Positions 1 through 6,106 of a stretch of 14,363 nucleotides of DNA are shown in pieces. The notes under the pieces were generated by a model that made no database searches, was not told where the DNA came from, and saw only the letters and a program-made list of their open reading frames with translations. Location: positions 1 through 14,363 of the forward strand of contig JAEYPH010000004.1 in assembly GCA_023410875.1 (NCBI GenBank), written 5' to 3'. The translations under genes and the position numbers were made by a program. Origin of the DNA: Bacillota bacterium. GTDB taxonomy: Bacteria; Bacillota; Clostridia; Christensenellales; UMGS416. How positions within the stretch are numbered: the stretch's first letter is position 1; each line of letters starts with the position of its first letter.

Positions 1-179
1 TTCTGTGTCACTTTCCCTCGTTTGAGTTCTCGCTGTATCGTCCGCCTATTATGGTTCAGTTGCCTGGCTATAGCTCCCGTTCCTACTCCGGCGCAGGCCA
101 ATGCCTCGATTTGGTACCTGTCTTTCTCTTTTAGCTGTTCCCACTTGCCTTCTTTTTTGGTATCCTGTGCTCGACCCAT
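1..179 (-). mobile_element. IS30-family transposase, N-terminal fragment (cut by window edge)
   Basis: Reading the minus strand from an ATG at 177-179 gives 59 codons open to the window edge. The protein starts MGRAQDTKKEGKWEQLKEKD and continues with DRYQIEAL, GAIARQLNHNRRTIQRELKRG. This is the helix-turn-helix that opens IS30-type DDE transposases (family pattern: L..-DR..IE.L...G.....IA..L.R...TI.REL.RG), so identification comes from that domain alone; the catalytic DDE part lies outside the window. A GAGGTGG ribosome binding site sits just upstream of the ATG. The gene points away from infC. Whether the element is intact cannot be seen. The right end of the insertion sequence should lie between about 200 and 310. 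Confidence 0.8.
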
Positions 180-312
180 CTTGCCACCTCAGTTGCTTTT
201 TTTGTGTTGCAACTTCATTGTAGCTGTCTGGTCGGTTAGGTGGGTCTCTTTTTTACCCTCTGCGACAATTCATTTTACAACTCACACATCAGCGCCGAAG
301 GCGAATTTCTGA
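180..312. other. Likely right end of the IS30-type element / infC upstream spacer
   Basis: No gene is supported here. Two similar stretches occur in the same direction: 209-225 (GCAACTTCATTGTAGCT) and 264-282 (GACAATTCATTTTACAACT). In this position, between a transposase start and the host promoter at 313, they are candidates for the terminal repeat and a subterminal copy. The other end of the element is outside the window, so the inverted repeat and any target duplication cannot be confirmed. A long reading frame across this stretch on the plus strand has low-complexity, cysteine- and phenylalanine-rich content and looks non-coding. Confidence 0.35.
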
Positions 313-341
313 TTGACAGAGCCGTGCTGGCATGGTAAAAT
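313..341 (+). promoter_or_regulatory. Sigma-A promoter of the infC-rpmI-rplT operon
   Basis: TTGACA at 313-318 is followed after exactly 17 bases by TAAAAT at 336-341. This gives a perfect -35 and a near-perfect -10 at ideal spacing, placing transcription start near 348, just before the leader structure. The promoter lies directly beside the presumed end of the IS30 element. Confidence 0.85.
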
Positions 342-347
342 CTCCGG

Positions 348-460
348 GTGTCAAGCAGAAGCGCCCGCTTCTCACCTGCCGGCTCCACGCTTTCAGGTCA
401 ATAGCATCGGATGTGAATCGCGATCGAGCGGGTGTTTTATGCCCGCTCGATTTTTTTATT
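348..460 (+). ncRNA. L20-type leader (ribosomal protein autoregulatory 5' UTR) with attenuator
   Basis: Between the promoter and infC lies a structured leader. Hairpin one is AGAAGC/GCTTCT (357-362 with 367-372, loop GCCC). It is followed by ACCTG (374-378), which can pair with CAGGT (394-398). The leader ends in the attenuator hairpin and U-tract listed separately. The opening GTGTCAAGCAGAAGC and the CTTCTCACC after the first stem agree with what I recall of the Firmicutes L20 leader upstream of infC; that match is from memory, not a covariance-model search. By family knowledge, L20 binds the leader to favour termination and so limits expression of the whole operon. Confidence 0.75.
423..457 (+). 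terminator. Leader attenuator upstream of infC
   Basis: A perfect 10-bp stem, ATCGAGCGGG (423-432) with CCCGCTCGAT (442-451), encloses a 9-base loop and runs into seven T residues at 451-457. It sits before the infC start codon, so it can only act as a regulated terminator in the leader. A GTG in the loop-side arm is in frame with infC, but starting there would place the start inside the terminator, which argues against it. Confidence 0.85.
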
Positions 461-479
461 CAATATGGGGGTGTGCTCT

Positions 480-1001
480 ATTAGTCAAGATCGCGTCATC
501 AACGAAGGCATTCGTGCTAAGGATGTCAGACTGGTCGGCGACGACGGCGCTCAACTGGGGATTATGCCCCGGCGCGACGCCATGGCCATTGCCGAGGAAA
601 AAGGTTTGGACTTGGTGCTTATCGCGCCGGACGCCGACCCGCCAGTGTGCCGGATCATGGACTACGGTAAGGTCCGGTTCGAACAGGAAAAGCGCGACAA
701 GGAAGCCCGTCGCAACCAGAAGATCACGGTGCTCAAGGAAGTCCGACTGTCTGCAACGATTGAGGAACACGACATCGACATCAAAGCCAAGAGTGCGATC
801 AAGTTTCTGGGCGAAGGCGACAAGGTCAAGGTTGGCATCCGCTTTCACGGCAGGCAGATGGCGCATCCCGAAATTGGCTACAATGTGATGAAGGTGTTCA
901 GCCAAAAGGTAGAGGAAGTCGGAATTGTTGAAAGACCGCCGGTGCAGGAAGGGCGGAACATGCACATGATCATGGCCCCCCGCACCAAAGGCAAGAAATA
1001 A
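480..1001 (+). CDS. infC: Translation initiation factor IF-3
   Basis: IF-3 binds the 30S subunit, prevents premature 50S joining and checks the start codon and initiator tRNA. The protein shows the expected N domain (INEGIRAKDVRLVGDDGAQLG, residues about 7-27), the GLDLVLIAPDADPPVC linker region, the basic central helix (IMDYGKVRFEQEKRDKEARR) and a C domain with FLGEGDKVKVGIRFHGRQM. I place the start at ATT (480-482): it gives 173 residues, the family's usual length, has a GGGGGTG ribosome binding site 6-8 bases upstream, and AUU starts are a known feature of infC used for self-control. The in-frame ATG at 465 has no visible ribosome binding site. It is first in the operon with rpmI and rplT. 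Confidence 0.95.
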   Translation: MSQDRVINEGIRAKDVRLVGDDGAQLGIMPRRDAMAIAEEKGLDLVLIAPDADPPVCRIMDYGKVRFEQEKRDKEARRNQKITVLKEVRLSATIEEHDIDIKAKSAIKFLGEGDKVKVGIRFHGRQMAHPEIGYNVMKVFSQKVEEVGIVERPPVQEGRNMHMIMAPRTKGKK

Positions 1002-1020
1002 GAGAGGGGACGCATATAAC

Positions 1021-1218
1021 ATGCCGAAGCTTAAGACCAGACAGGCAGCCGCCAAGCGGTATACAAAGACCGGCGGCGGCAAGATCAAGAGGGCGTGCGC
1101 TGGCAAGAACCATATCCTGAACAAGAAGACCCGCAAGACCAAGCGCAACCTGCGCCACGGCGGCTACGTCAGCGAGCAGGAAGTAAAGGTCGTCAAGCAG
1201 CTGATTCCGTATCAGTGA
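1021..1218 (+). CDS. rpmI: 50S ribosomal protein L35
   Basis: A 65-residue, very basic protein beginning MPKLKTRQAAAKRYTKTGGG, with the typical RACAGKNHILNKKTRKTKRNLR core and a C-terminal VKQLIPYQ. Length and sequence are standard for bL35, a small protein of the large ribosomal subunit. It starts 19 bases after the infC stop, preceded by GAGAGGGG, and is followed after 37 bases by rplT, the classic infC-rpmI-rplT order. Confidence 0.97.
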   Translation: MPKLKTRQAAAKRYTKTGGGKIKRACAGKNHILNKKTRKTKRNLRHGGYVSEQEVKVVKQLIPYQ

Positions 1219-1255
1219 GCCCAGCGCATCAAGTCGAAAGGAAGAGTGAACATCG

Positions 1256-1615
1256 ATGGCCAGAGTGAAGAGAGCAGTCAACGCCTTAAAAAAGCGTCGT
1301 AAAATTATGAAGCGGGCCAAGGGCTTCTTTGGTGCGCGCAGCAAGCAATACCGCATTGCCAAGTCCGCCGTGATGAAGGCGATGGCCCATGCTTATGAGG
1401 GCCGCAAGCACCGCAAGAGAGATTTCCGTTCGCTGTGGATCGTGCGCATCAACGCCGCCGCCCGCATGAACGACATCTCCTACAGCCGCCTGATGAACGG
1501 CCTGAAGAAAGCCGGCGTCGAGGTCAACCGCAAGATACTGGCAGAACTGGCCGTCAACGACAGCAAGGCCTTCGCCAGCCTCGTGCAGAAGGCCAAGGCC
1601 GCGCTGACTGCATAA
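1256..1615 (+). CDS. rplT: 50S ribosomal protein L20
   Basis: A 119-residue basic protein starting MARVKRAVNALKKRRKIMKR, with AKGFFGARSKQYRIAKSAVM, the RKRDFRSLWIVRINAA block and a C-terminal globular part (YSRLMNGLKKAGVEVNRKIL). It assembles early on 23S rRNA. In Firmicutes it also represses its own operon by binding the leader, which fits the leader at 348-460. An AAGGAAG ribosome binding site lies upstream. It is the last gene of the operon; a strong terminator follows. Confidence 0.97.
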   Translation: MARVKRAVNALKKRRKIMKRAKGFFGARSKQYRIAKSAVMKAMAHAYEGRKHRKRDFRSLWIVRINAAARMNDISYSRLMNGLKKAGVEVNRKILAELAVNDSKAFASLVQKAKAALTA

Positions 1616-1632
1616 TTCAAATCGGATAAAGC

Positions 1633-1664
1633 AAGCCTTGCGCGCCGCGCAAGGCTTTTCTTTT
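1633..1664 (+). terminator. Terminator of the infC-rpmI-rplT operon
   Basis: AAGCCTTGCGCG (1633-1644) pairs perfectly with CGCGCAAGGCTT (1646-1657) around a centre at 1645; the innermost bases form the loop. It is followed by TTCTTTTCC. The hairpin starts 18 bases after the rplT stop and ends about 14 bases before the next gene. Confidence 0.88.
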
Positions 1665-1677
1665 CCAAAAGGCAGGT

Positions 1678-2478
1678 ATGAACATGCCGGTAAAAGAGAT
1701 TACATCCTCCGACAACCAGACCTTCCGGGAGCTCAAGGCGCTGTTGAGCGCCAAGGGCCGCGCGGAACAGGGCCGCTTGCTGGCCGAGGGGCCGCATCTG
1801 GTGCAGGAAGCGCTGGGCGCAGGAATGCCCATCTCCATGGTGGCCGTGGGCGCGTCCGCGCTGGGCAGGCACGAAGAGCTGCTGGATGCCTGTGCCGCGC
1901 GCGGCGCTCAGACGCTGCTGCTGGCCGACCGCCTGCTGGACGCCCTGTGTGACACGCGCACGCCCCAGGGCATCGTGGCTGCCGTGGGCATCCCTCGGTT
2001 AGGCCTGGACTGGCTGGACGGCCGCGAAGGGCGATTGGCCGTGGTGCTGGAGAACGTGCAGGACCCCGGGAACGTGGGCACCATACTGCGTACAGCGCTG
2101 GCGGCGGAAGGGGCCTTCGCGCTGCTGTGCGGCGGGGCGGACCCATGGTCGCCCAAGGTCGTGCGGGCCTCTCAGGGCGCGGTGTTCCACCTGCCCATCC
2201 TCGAGGAGGAGGCGGCGTCGCAGGCAATCGAGCGGCTCAAAGCTTTGGGTTGGCACTGCGCCTGCGCCCATCTGGCCGGACAGGATTTCTTCGCCCGCCC
2301 GCGCCACGCCCGCACGGCGCTGGTCATCGGCAACGAGGGGGCAGGCGTGAGCGCTCAGGCCGCAGCCGCGTGCCAGGGGCTGTACCGCCTGCCCATGAGC
2401 GCCAAGGCCGAATCACTGAATGCAGCGGTAGCCGCCGGCATTATGCTGTATGATCTCTGGAGAGAGACTGGTAAATAA
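1678..2478 (+). CDS. TrmH/SpoU-family RNA 2'-O-methyltransferase
   Basis: A 266-residue SPOUT-class enzyme that would transfer a methyl group from S-adenosylmethionine to a ribose 2'-OH of rRNA or tRNA. The N-terminal part (residues about 8-105) resembles the L30e-like substrate-binding domain: LKALLSAKGR, LLAEGPHLVQEAL, QGIVAAV. The knot domain has all three SpoU motifs: motif 1 ENVQDPGNVGTILRTA (125-140), motif 2 VIGNEGAG (217-223 region) and motif 3 LPMSAKAESLNAAVA (238-252). Start may be ATG 1678 or ATG 1684; AAGGCAGG at about 1670-1677 is better spaced from 1684. This gene commonly follows rplT in Clostridia. The exact target nucleotide cannot be read from sequence. Confidence 0.92.
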   Translation: MNMPVKEITSSDNQTFRELKALLSAKGRAEQGRLLAEGPHLVQEALGAGMPISMVAVGASALGRHEELLDACAARGAQTLLLADRLLDALCDTRTPQGIVAAVGIPRLGLDWLDGREGRLAVVLENVQDPGNVGTILRTALAAEGAFALLCGGADPWSPKVVRASQGAVFHLPILEEEAASQAIERLKALGWHCACAHLAGQDFFARPRHARTALVIGNEGAGVSAQAAAACQGLYRLPMSAKAESLNAAVAAGIMLYDLWRETGK

Positions 2479-2491
2479 CCCATGGAACGAG

Positions 2492-2550
2492 GGGTTTCGC
2501 ACCCTCGGGCGCGACCAAAGGGCTTTCCGATCGCCCTTTGGAAACCTTCG
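2492..2550 (-). repeat. REP-like palindromic element, copy A
   Basis: Read on the minus strand, this segment matches copy B (6226-6282, plus strand) almost base for base: CGAAGGTTTCCAAAGGGCGA, then a variable part, then CCTTTGGTCGCGCC and a G/C-rich second hairpin ending GCGAAACC. It folds into an outer stem GGTTTC/GAAACC enclosing two hairpins: CCAAAGGGC/GCCCTTTGG (perfect, 9 bp) and TCGCGCCC/GGGTGCGA. It lies between two converging genes, the methyltransferase and the URO-D protein, where it may also help stop transcription, although no U-tract follows. Confidence 0.8.
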
Positions 2551-2570
2551 GTTCCCATCTCTATTTTTGC

Positions 2571-3593
2571 TTACCATTCCTTTTCCAAGTCGTATGCCGC
2601 CTGGCGCATGGCCTGGTATTGGGGCAGGGGCAGGTAGCGGGCCAGGCTGTTGCCGGTGCCCAGCAGATAGTGGCTGCCCTCGCGGGTCTTGAGCAGCATG
2701 GCCCTCACCCGCGTGTAGACCTCTTCCGGCGTGCGGCGGCACAGGTAATCCATATCCATGCCACCCATAATGCAGATTTTGTCATGGTATGCGTCCCAAG
2801 CCTGCTCCACGGGCTGTATCGTGTCCTCGTAGGAGTGCTTGCCGTCATAACCCATGTCGGATACGATGTCCGCCTCCATGATGGCCCGATGTTCGCCGCA
2901 GGAGTGCAGCACCGCGGGGATGCCCTTGGCGTGGGCGGCCTCCACGGCCCGCTTGTGCCATGGGAAAATGTATTCGCGCATGTGCCGGGGGCTCATGAAC
3001 GTCTGTGTCTTGTGGCCCCAGTCGTCGTTGCACATGATGAAACCCACACCCTCGGCCTGCAGCGCCAGCTCATAATAGCGCAGCAGGCGGCTGCCCACGC
3101 CATCCACCACGGCGCGCACGAGGTCCGGGTCTTCGTACAGCTTGAGCATCATGTTGTCAAAGCCCAGGATGCCGGAGGCGTTTTCCAGTACGCCGCTGGG
3201 GCCCCATACAAACATCTTCATGCCCTCGGGAACGGTCTTCGCGAATTCACTCAGGAATTCCGGGATGCGTTCGTCGGGCTCGACCCACTGGTACTTCTCG
3301 AAATCCGCCCAGTCGGCGATGATCTGGGTGTCGTTGACGTGGCGGCTTTCCTTGTTGGCCGCGCCGTTCATCGCGAAGTAGAAGGACGGCGGCTGCACCG
3401 GCGCGTAATCGTAGCCCATGAGCCGCATGGCTTCTGTGTTGCGCCGGCAATGGGCCAGCGGCGTGCTGTCGGCGGGCTTTCCGGCCAGGGGTTCGGCGAT
3501 GTGTTCGCTCATCAGAAAGTCGAACAGCACCGGGCGGTACGTTTTTTTGCCTTTGAGGGCATCAAGCAAAAGCTGGAAATCAGGCTTCCACAT
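2571..3593 (-). CDS. Uroporphyrinogen decarboxylase (URO-D) family protein, probable methyltransferase-type member
   Basis: A 340-residue protein of the URO-D superfamily (TIM barrel). Visible marks are the N-terminal PVLFDFLMSEHIAEPLAGKP stretch, VWGPSGVLENA, the NDDWGHKTQTFMSP block (189-202), and LHSCGEHRAIMEAD with H230 and C232, the likely zinc ligands of the MtaA/CmuA-like methyltransferase branch. The end GTGNSLARYLPLPQYQAM is also usual for that branch. True heme-pathway HemE is unlikely because there are no other heme genes. Start at ATG 3593 is chosen because GAGGAGA lies 7 bases upstream; the ATG codons at 3611 and 3608 lie upstream of that site. The divergent AraC regulator and the dyad-rich spacer suggest inducible control. 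No corrinoid protein is adjacent, so the methyl acceptor or substrate is unknown. Confidence 0.85.
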   Translation of the reverse strand: MWKPDFQLLLDALKGKKTYRPVLFDFLMSEHIAEPLAGKPADSTPLAHCRRNTEAMRLMGYDYAPVQPPSFYFAMNGAANKESRHVNDTQIIADWADFEKYQWVEPDERIPEFLSEFAKTVPEGMKMFVWGPSGVLENASGILGFDNMMLKLYEDPDLVRAVVDGVGSRLLRYYELALQAEGVGFIMCNDDWGHKTQTFMSPRHMREYIFPWHKRAVEAAHAKGIPAVLHSCGEHRAIMEADIVSDMGYDGKHSYEDTIQPVEQAWDAYHDKICIMGGMDMDYLCRRTPEEVYTRVRAMLLKTREGSHYLLGTGNSLARYLPLPQYQAMRQAAYDLEKEW

Positions 3594-3634
3594 GGTCGTT
3601 CTCCTCATCACAGATTCCGTATGCTTATATTATT

Positions 3635-3675
3635 GAGATACCAATTAAATATTGCGGACTCTTAATTGGTATCTC
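3635..3675. promoter_or_regulatory. Perfect 14-bp inverted repeat, candidate operator of the URO-D gene
   Basis: GAGATACCAATTAA (3635-3648) and TTAATTGGTATCTC (3662-3675) are exact inverse complements with a 13-base spacer. They lie 42-82 bases upstream of the URO-D start, across the expected promoter of that gene. The arms are AT-rich and lack a following T-run, so an operator or activator site is likelier than a terminator. The divergent AraC regulator is the obvious candidate binder, which is inference; AraC proteins more often use direct repeats. Confidence 0.6.
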
Positions 3676-3676
3676 G

Positions 3677-3707
3677 CCGAAACACGGCCTCAATGGTCGG
3701 GTTTCGG
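3677..3707. repeat. Inverted repeat CCGAAAC / GTTTCGG
   Basis: CCGAAAC (3677-3683) and GTTTCGG (3701-3707) are exact inverse complements separated by 17 bases, directly abutting the 14-bp dyad on its left and the GGTGGAGCAA dyad on its right. It is one of several adjoining dyads in the regulator-target spacer. Confidence 0.5.
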
Positions 3708-3708
3708 C

Positions 3709-3762
3709 TTGCTCCACCGACAAACTGCACAGTGGATGTGCAATGTTTATTTGGTGGAGCAA
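3709..3762. promoter_or_regulatory. Nested inverted repeats in the URO-D/AraC spacer
   Basis: The outer arms TTGCTCCACC (3709-3718) and GGTGGAGCAA (3753-3762) are perfect inverse complements. Inside them TGCACA (3726-3731) and TGTGCA (3737-3742) form a second perfect dyad with a 5-base spacer. The outer right arm overlaps the candidate -35 of the AraC promoter (TTGGTG at 3751-3756), so a protein bound there could block or assist that promoter. Confidence 0.5.
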
Positions 3763-3789
3763 TAAGGTCAATGGTATAATCATTATACC
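3751..3789 (+). promoter_or_regulatory. Candidate promoter of the AraC gene with palindromic -10
   Basis: TTGGTG (3751-3756), an 18-base spacer and TATAAT (3775-3780) form a promoter with a consensus -10 and weak -35. The -10 lies inside a perfect palindrome, GGTATAAT-C-ATTATACC (3773-3789), so an ATTATA on the other strand could act as a minus-strand -10. The AraC start codon is about 70 bases downstream of the expected transcript start. Confidence 0.5.
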
Positions 3790-3857
3790 GGCAAGGCGGC
3801 GGGCGCTCTTCTCAAATCCTGCCCTGGCGTTGTCGAATCCTACTTTTCGGGTGAGGC

Positions 3858-4757
3858 ATGCAGCGCGTAAAGCCGTATTTTGAGAATGTCTTTCCTCCCG
3901 GCAGCGACCTGCTGGCCAGGGGCTTCGTCACGACGACGATGGAACACGTCATCGAGGTGAACCCCCACTGGCACCCCGAGGTCGAGGTGCTCTATTACCT
4001 GAGCGGAGCTGCGCTGCAGCAGGTCAACGATCAGTTCTTCACGGCGGAGGCCGGTGACCTGGTGGTCATTGGCCGAGACCAGCTGCATTCCACTTATACG
4101 ATCGCCCGCAACAACTGCCGCATTCTTGTGCTGCAGTTCGACGCCCAGAGCCTGCTGCGCGCGCCGGAAGGCGCGGATGCCGCCGGCAACTATGACACGG
4201 CCATGGTCTACGGCAACCCCATCCGGCTGGCGGCGGGGGAGGGGGATGCGCTGATCGGGAGTATGGAGGAGGCCGCGCGGGAGATGGAGGACAAAAGGCC
4301 GGGGTACGAGTGCCTGGTCAGGGGCGCGCTGTACCGCTTCACTGGCCTGCTGACCCGGTTTGCGCCCCGCCGTCTGGTCCCCAGCACGCCGGAGACCGTC
4401 TCCGGTGTTCACGAGATGCTCCAGTACACCTTTCGGCTCGTGGATGCTTCCTATGCCGAGGAGATCACGCTGGCGCAGGCCGCTGCTGCATCCAGCCTCA
4501 GCGTGACGCATTTCTGCCGCCTGTTCAAGCGGGCCACAGGCATGACCTTCCACGAATATCTGAGCTTCTACCGCGTCAACCGCGCCGAGCAGCTGCTGCC
4601 CACGGCGCAAAAGCTGACCGAGCTGGCCTATGACTGCGGCTTTGGCAGCGTTTCCTCGTTCATCCGCAACTTTAGAAAATATAAAAACTGCAGCCCATCT
4701 CACCTGTGTCGCCGCCGACGTTGTGACGTCGTCGGCGATTCAGACGACTTGTCATAG
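3858..4757 (+). CDS. AraC-family transcriptional regulator (cupin sensor domain)
   Basis: A 299-residue regulator. The N-terminal cupin-type sensing domain carries HWHPEVEVLYYLSG (residues 37-50) and AGDLVVIGRDQLHSTY; the C-terminal AraC DNA-binding domain has ITLAQAAAASSLSVTHFCRLFKRATG (first helix-turn-helix) and LTELAYDCGFGSVSSFIRNFRKYKNCSPS (second). It diverges from the URO-D gene and likely controls it. The end is odd: after CSPSH the usual Y-R ending is replaced by an arginine-rich tail, LCRRRRCDVVGDSDDLS, encoded by a 12-of-13-bp hairpin (4709-4738). The natural end of the gene may have been replaced or shifted there. The start ATG is preceded closely by GGGTGAGG, spacing shorter than usual. 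Confidence 0.9.
   Translation: MQRVKPYFENVFPPGSDLLARGFVTTTMEHVIEVNPHWHPEVEVLYYLSGAALQQVNDQFFTAEAGDLVVIGRDQLHSTYTIARNNCRILVLQFDAQSLLRAPEGADAAGNYDTAMVYGNPIRLAAGEGDALIGSMEEAAREMEDKRPGYECLVRGALYRFTGLLTRFAPRRLVPSTPETVSGVHEMLQYTFRLVDASYAEEITLAQAAAASSLSVTHFCRLFKRATGMTFHEYLSFYRVNRAEQLLPTAQKLTELAYDCGFGSVSSFIRNFRKYKNCSPSHLCRRRRCDVVGDSDDLS
4709..4738 (+). repeat. GC-rich hairpin inside the 3' end of the AraC gene
   Basis: TCGCCGCCGACGT (4709-4721) pairs with ACGTCGTCGGCGA (4726-4738) at 12 of 13 positions, loop TGTG. It lacks a T-tract on either side. It overlaps the stretch where the AraC protein departs from its family, so it may be a small palindromic insertion or a terminator-like stem that became coding. 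Confidence 0.55.
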
Positions 4758-4966
4758 CTATCGCTTGCCGCACCGCCGCGCAGGTCGCCGGGCGGCCTCT
4801 TTACTTAATTTTCTACGATGTTCCTTAGTAACGATTTCGCTTGTGAGCGGGATGTATAACGGCTTTTTCCTGATTTTCCGTTTCCTCCCGCCGAATAAAT
4901 CGTCGGTCGGCTTCAAATTCATTTGCCATCTGCAATCTTGCTGAGATGAAGCCGGGGTTAGTGTTC
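4758..4966. other. Intergenic region between the AraC and cysteine desulfurase genes (convergent)
   Basis: A 209-base spacer, AT-richer than its flanks, between two converging genes. I see no convincing terminator with a T-tract. The only coding candidate is a 34-codon minus-strand frame (4825-4929) without a ribosome binding site and with codons rare for this neighbourhood; it is not called as a gene. Confidence 0.5.
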
Positions 4967-6106
4967 TCAGTTTTCTTTTGATAACTGGCGTATAGCCCTC
5001 GCCGCGGCGTCTATTTCCGCCGACGTATTGAAGGGCCCTATGCCAAAGCGCACCGCGCCGGTCTCCTGGGTGCCCAGGAAGCGGTGGGCCAGCGGCGCGC
5101 AGTGCAGCCCTGCCCGGCACGCGATGTCATATTGAGCGCTCAGACGGTCAGCCACGTCGGTGGCGCTCTTGTTGGCCAGGTTGAATGTCACGATGCCGAC
5201 CCGTGGTTGGCCAGGCGGCGGGCCATAAAGCTTAATGCCGTTCACGGCGCTCAAGCCCTCCCACAGCCGCTCGGTCAGCCGGTCCTCCGTGCGCACGATG
5301 GCCTCCAGGTTGCGCCGCACATGGCGCGTGCCCGCCCACAGGCCGGCGATGGCCGGTGTGGCGGCGGTGCCGCTCTCGTAGCGGTCGGGCAGGTCCAGCG
5401 GCTGCGTCAGCGCCAGGCTGGAGCTGCCGGTGCCGCCCTCGCGCAGCGGCTGCGGCGTGCAGCGGGGATTGATGTACAGCGCCCCTGTACCCTGCGGCCC
5501 CAGCAAGCCCTTGTGGCCGGGGAAGGCCACCATATCCGCGCCGATGGCTTCAATGTTCACCGGCATGCTGCCGACGGTCTGGGCGCCATCCACCAGCAGC
5601 GGCACGCTGTAGCGGGCGCACACTGCGGCGATAGCCTGCACCGGTTGCACAGCGCCGGTCACATTGGATGCGTGGGTCACGACGACCAGCCGCGTGCGGT
5701 CGGTGATGGCCATGGCGATGTCGTCGGGCTGCAGATAACCGTCGGCCCGGGGGTAGATCACGGTCAGCGAGATCTGTCGGCGATCCTTGAGCGTATACAG
5801 TGGCCGCAGCACCGAGTTGTGCTCCAGTGCGGTGGTCACCACATGGTCGCCAGGGCTCAGCGAACCCTTGATGGCCTGGTTGAGCGCGTCGGTGCAGTTG
5901 CTGCAATAGACAAAGCAAAAGGGATCGGCCACGCCCAGCAGGCCGGCCAGCTCTTGGCGGCAGCCGTAGAGTATTTGCCCGCCCTCCAGCGACGCTGCGT
6001 GGCCGCTGCGGCCGGGGTTGCCGCAGCGCATGCAGGCTTCACCCATGGCCTGTATCACGGGGCGGGGCTTGGGCAGGCTGGTGGCGGCGTTGTCCAGATA
6101 GATCAT
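4967..6106 (-). CDS. Cysteine desulfurase-like aminotransferase class V (EF2568-like)
   Basis: A 379-residue PLP enzyme of the NifS/SufS fold that would remove sulfur (or selenium) from cysteine (or selenocysteine). It starts MIYLDNAATSLPKP, as in the family. PLP contacts visible are H96 (LEHNSVLRP), D173 and Q176 (VDGAQTVGS), and the Schiff-base lysine K199 in FPGHKGLLGPQGTG. The catalytic loop has C336 in RAGLHCAP. The motif set fits the EF2568-like subfamily, known to travel with selenium-dependent molybdenum hydroxylase genes and DUF3343, rather than housekeeping IscS/SufS. DUF3343 lies divergently 325 bases away, supporting that reading. The ribosome binding site is weak (AGGA about 9 bases upstream of ATG). 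Confidence 0.88.
   Translation of the reverse strand: MIYLDNAATSLPKPRPVIQAMGEACMRCGNPGRSGHAASLEGGQILYGCRQELAGLLGVADPFCFVYCSNCTDALNQAIKGSLSPGDHVVTTALEHNSVLRPLYTLKDRRQISLTVIYPRADGYLQPDDIAMAITDRTRLVVVTHASNVTGAVQPVQAIAAVCARYSVPLLVDGAQTVGSMPVNIEAIGADMVAFPGHKGLLGPQGTGALYINPRCTPQPLREGGTGSSSLALTQPLDLPDRYESGTAATPAIAGLWAGTRHVRRNLEAIVRTEDRLTERLWEGLSAVNGIKLYGPPPGQPRVGIVTFNLANKSATDVADRLSAQYDIACRAGLHCAPLAHRFLGTQETGAVRFGIGPFNTSAEIDAAARAIRQLSKEN

Noticed and set aside
432..479. infC start at GTG 432 or ATG 465.
   Set aside because: GTG 432 lies inside the attenuator hairpin, and ATG 465 has no ribosome binding site; ATT 480 fits site, length and family practice.
2538..3665. A 375-codon plus-strand frame opposite the URO-D gene.
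   Set aside because: It is the antisense shadow of a GC-rich gene; the histidine- and valine-rich content has no domain pattern, while the minus strand has clear URO-D motifs.
4825..4929. A 34-codon minus-strand frame (starts MANEFEADRRFIRREETENQ), downstream of the cysteine desulfurase gene.
   Set aside because: It has plausible charged composition but no ribosome binding site, uses codons rare for the neighbourhood, and matches no family I know. Kept as a weak possibility only.
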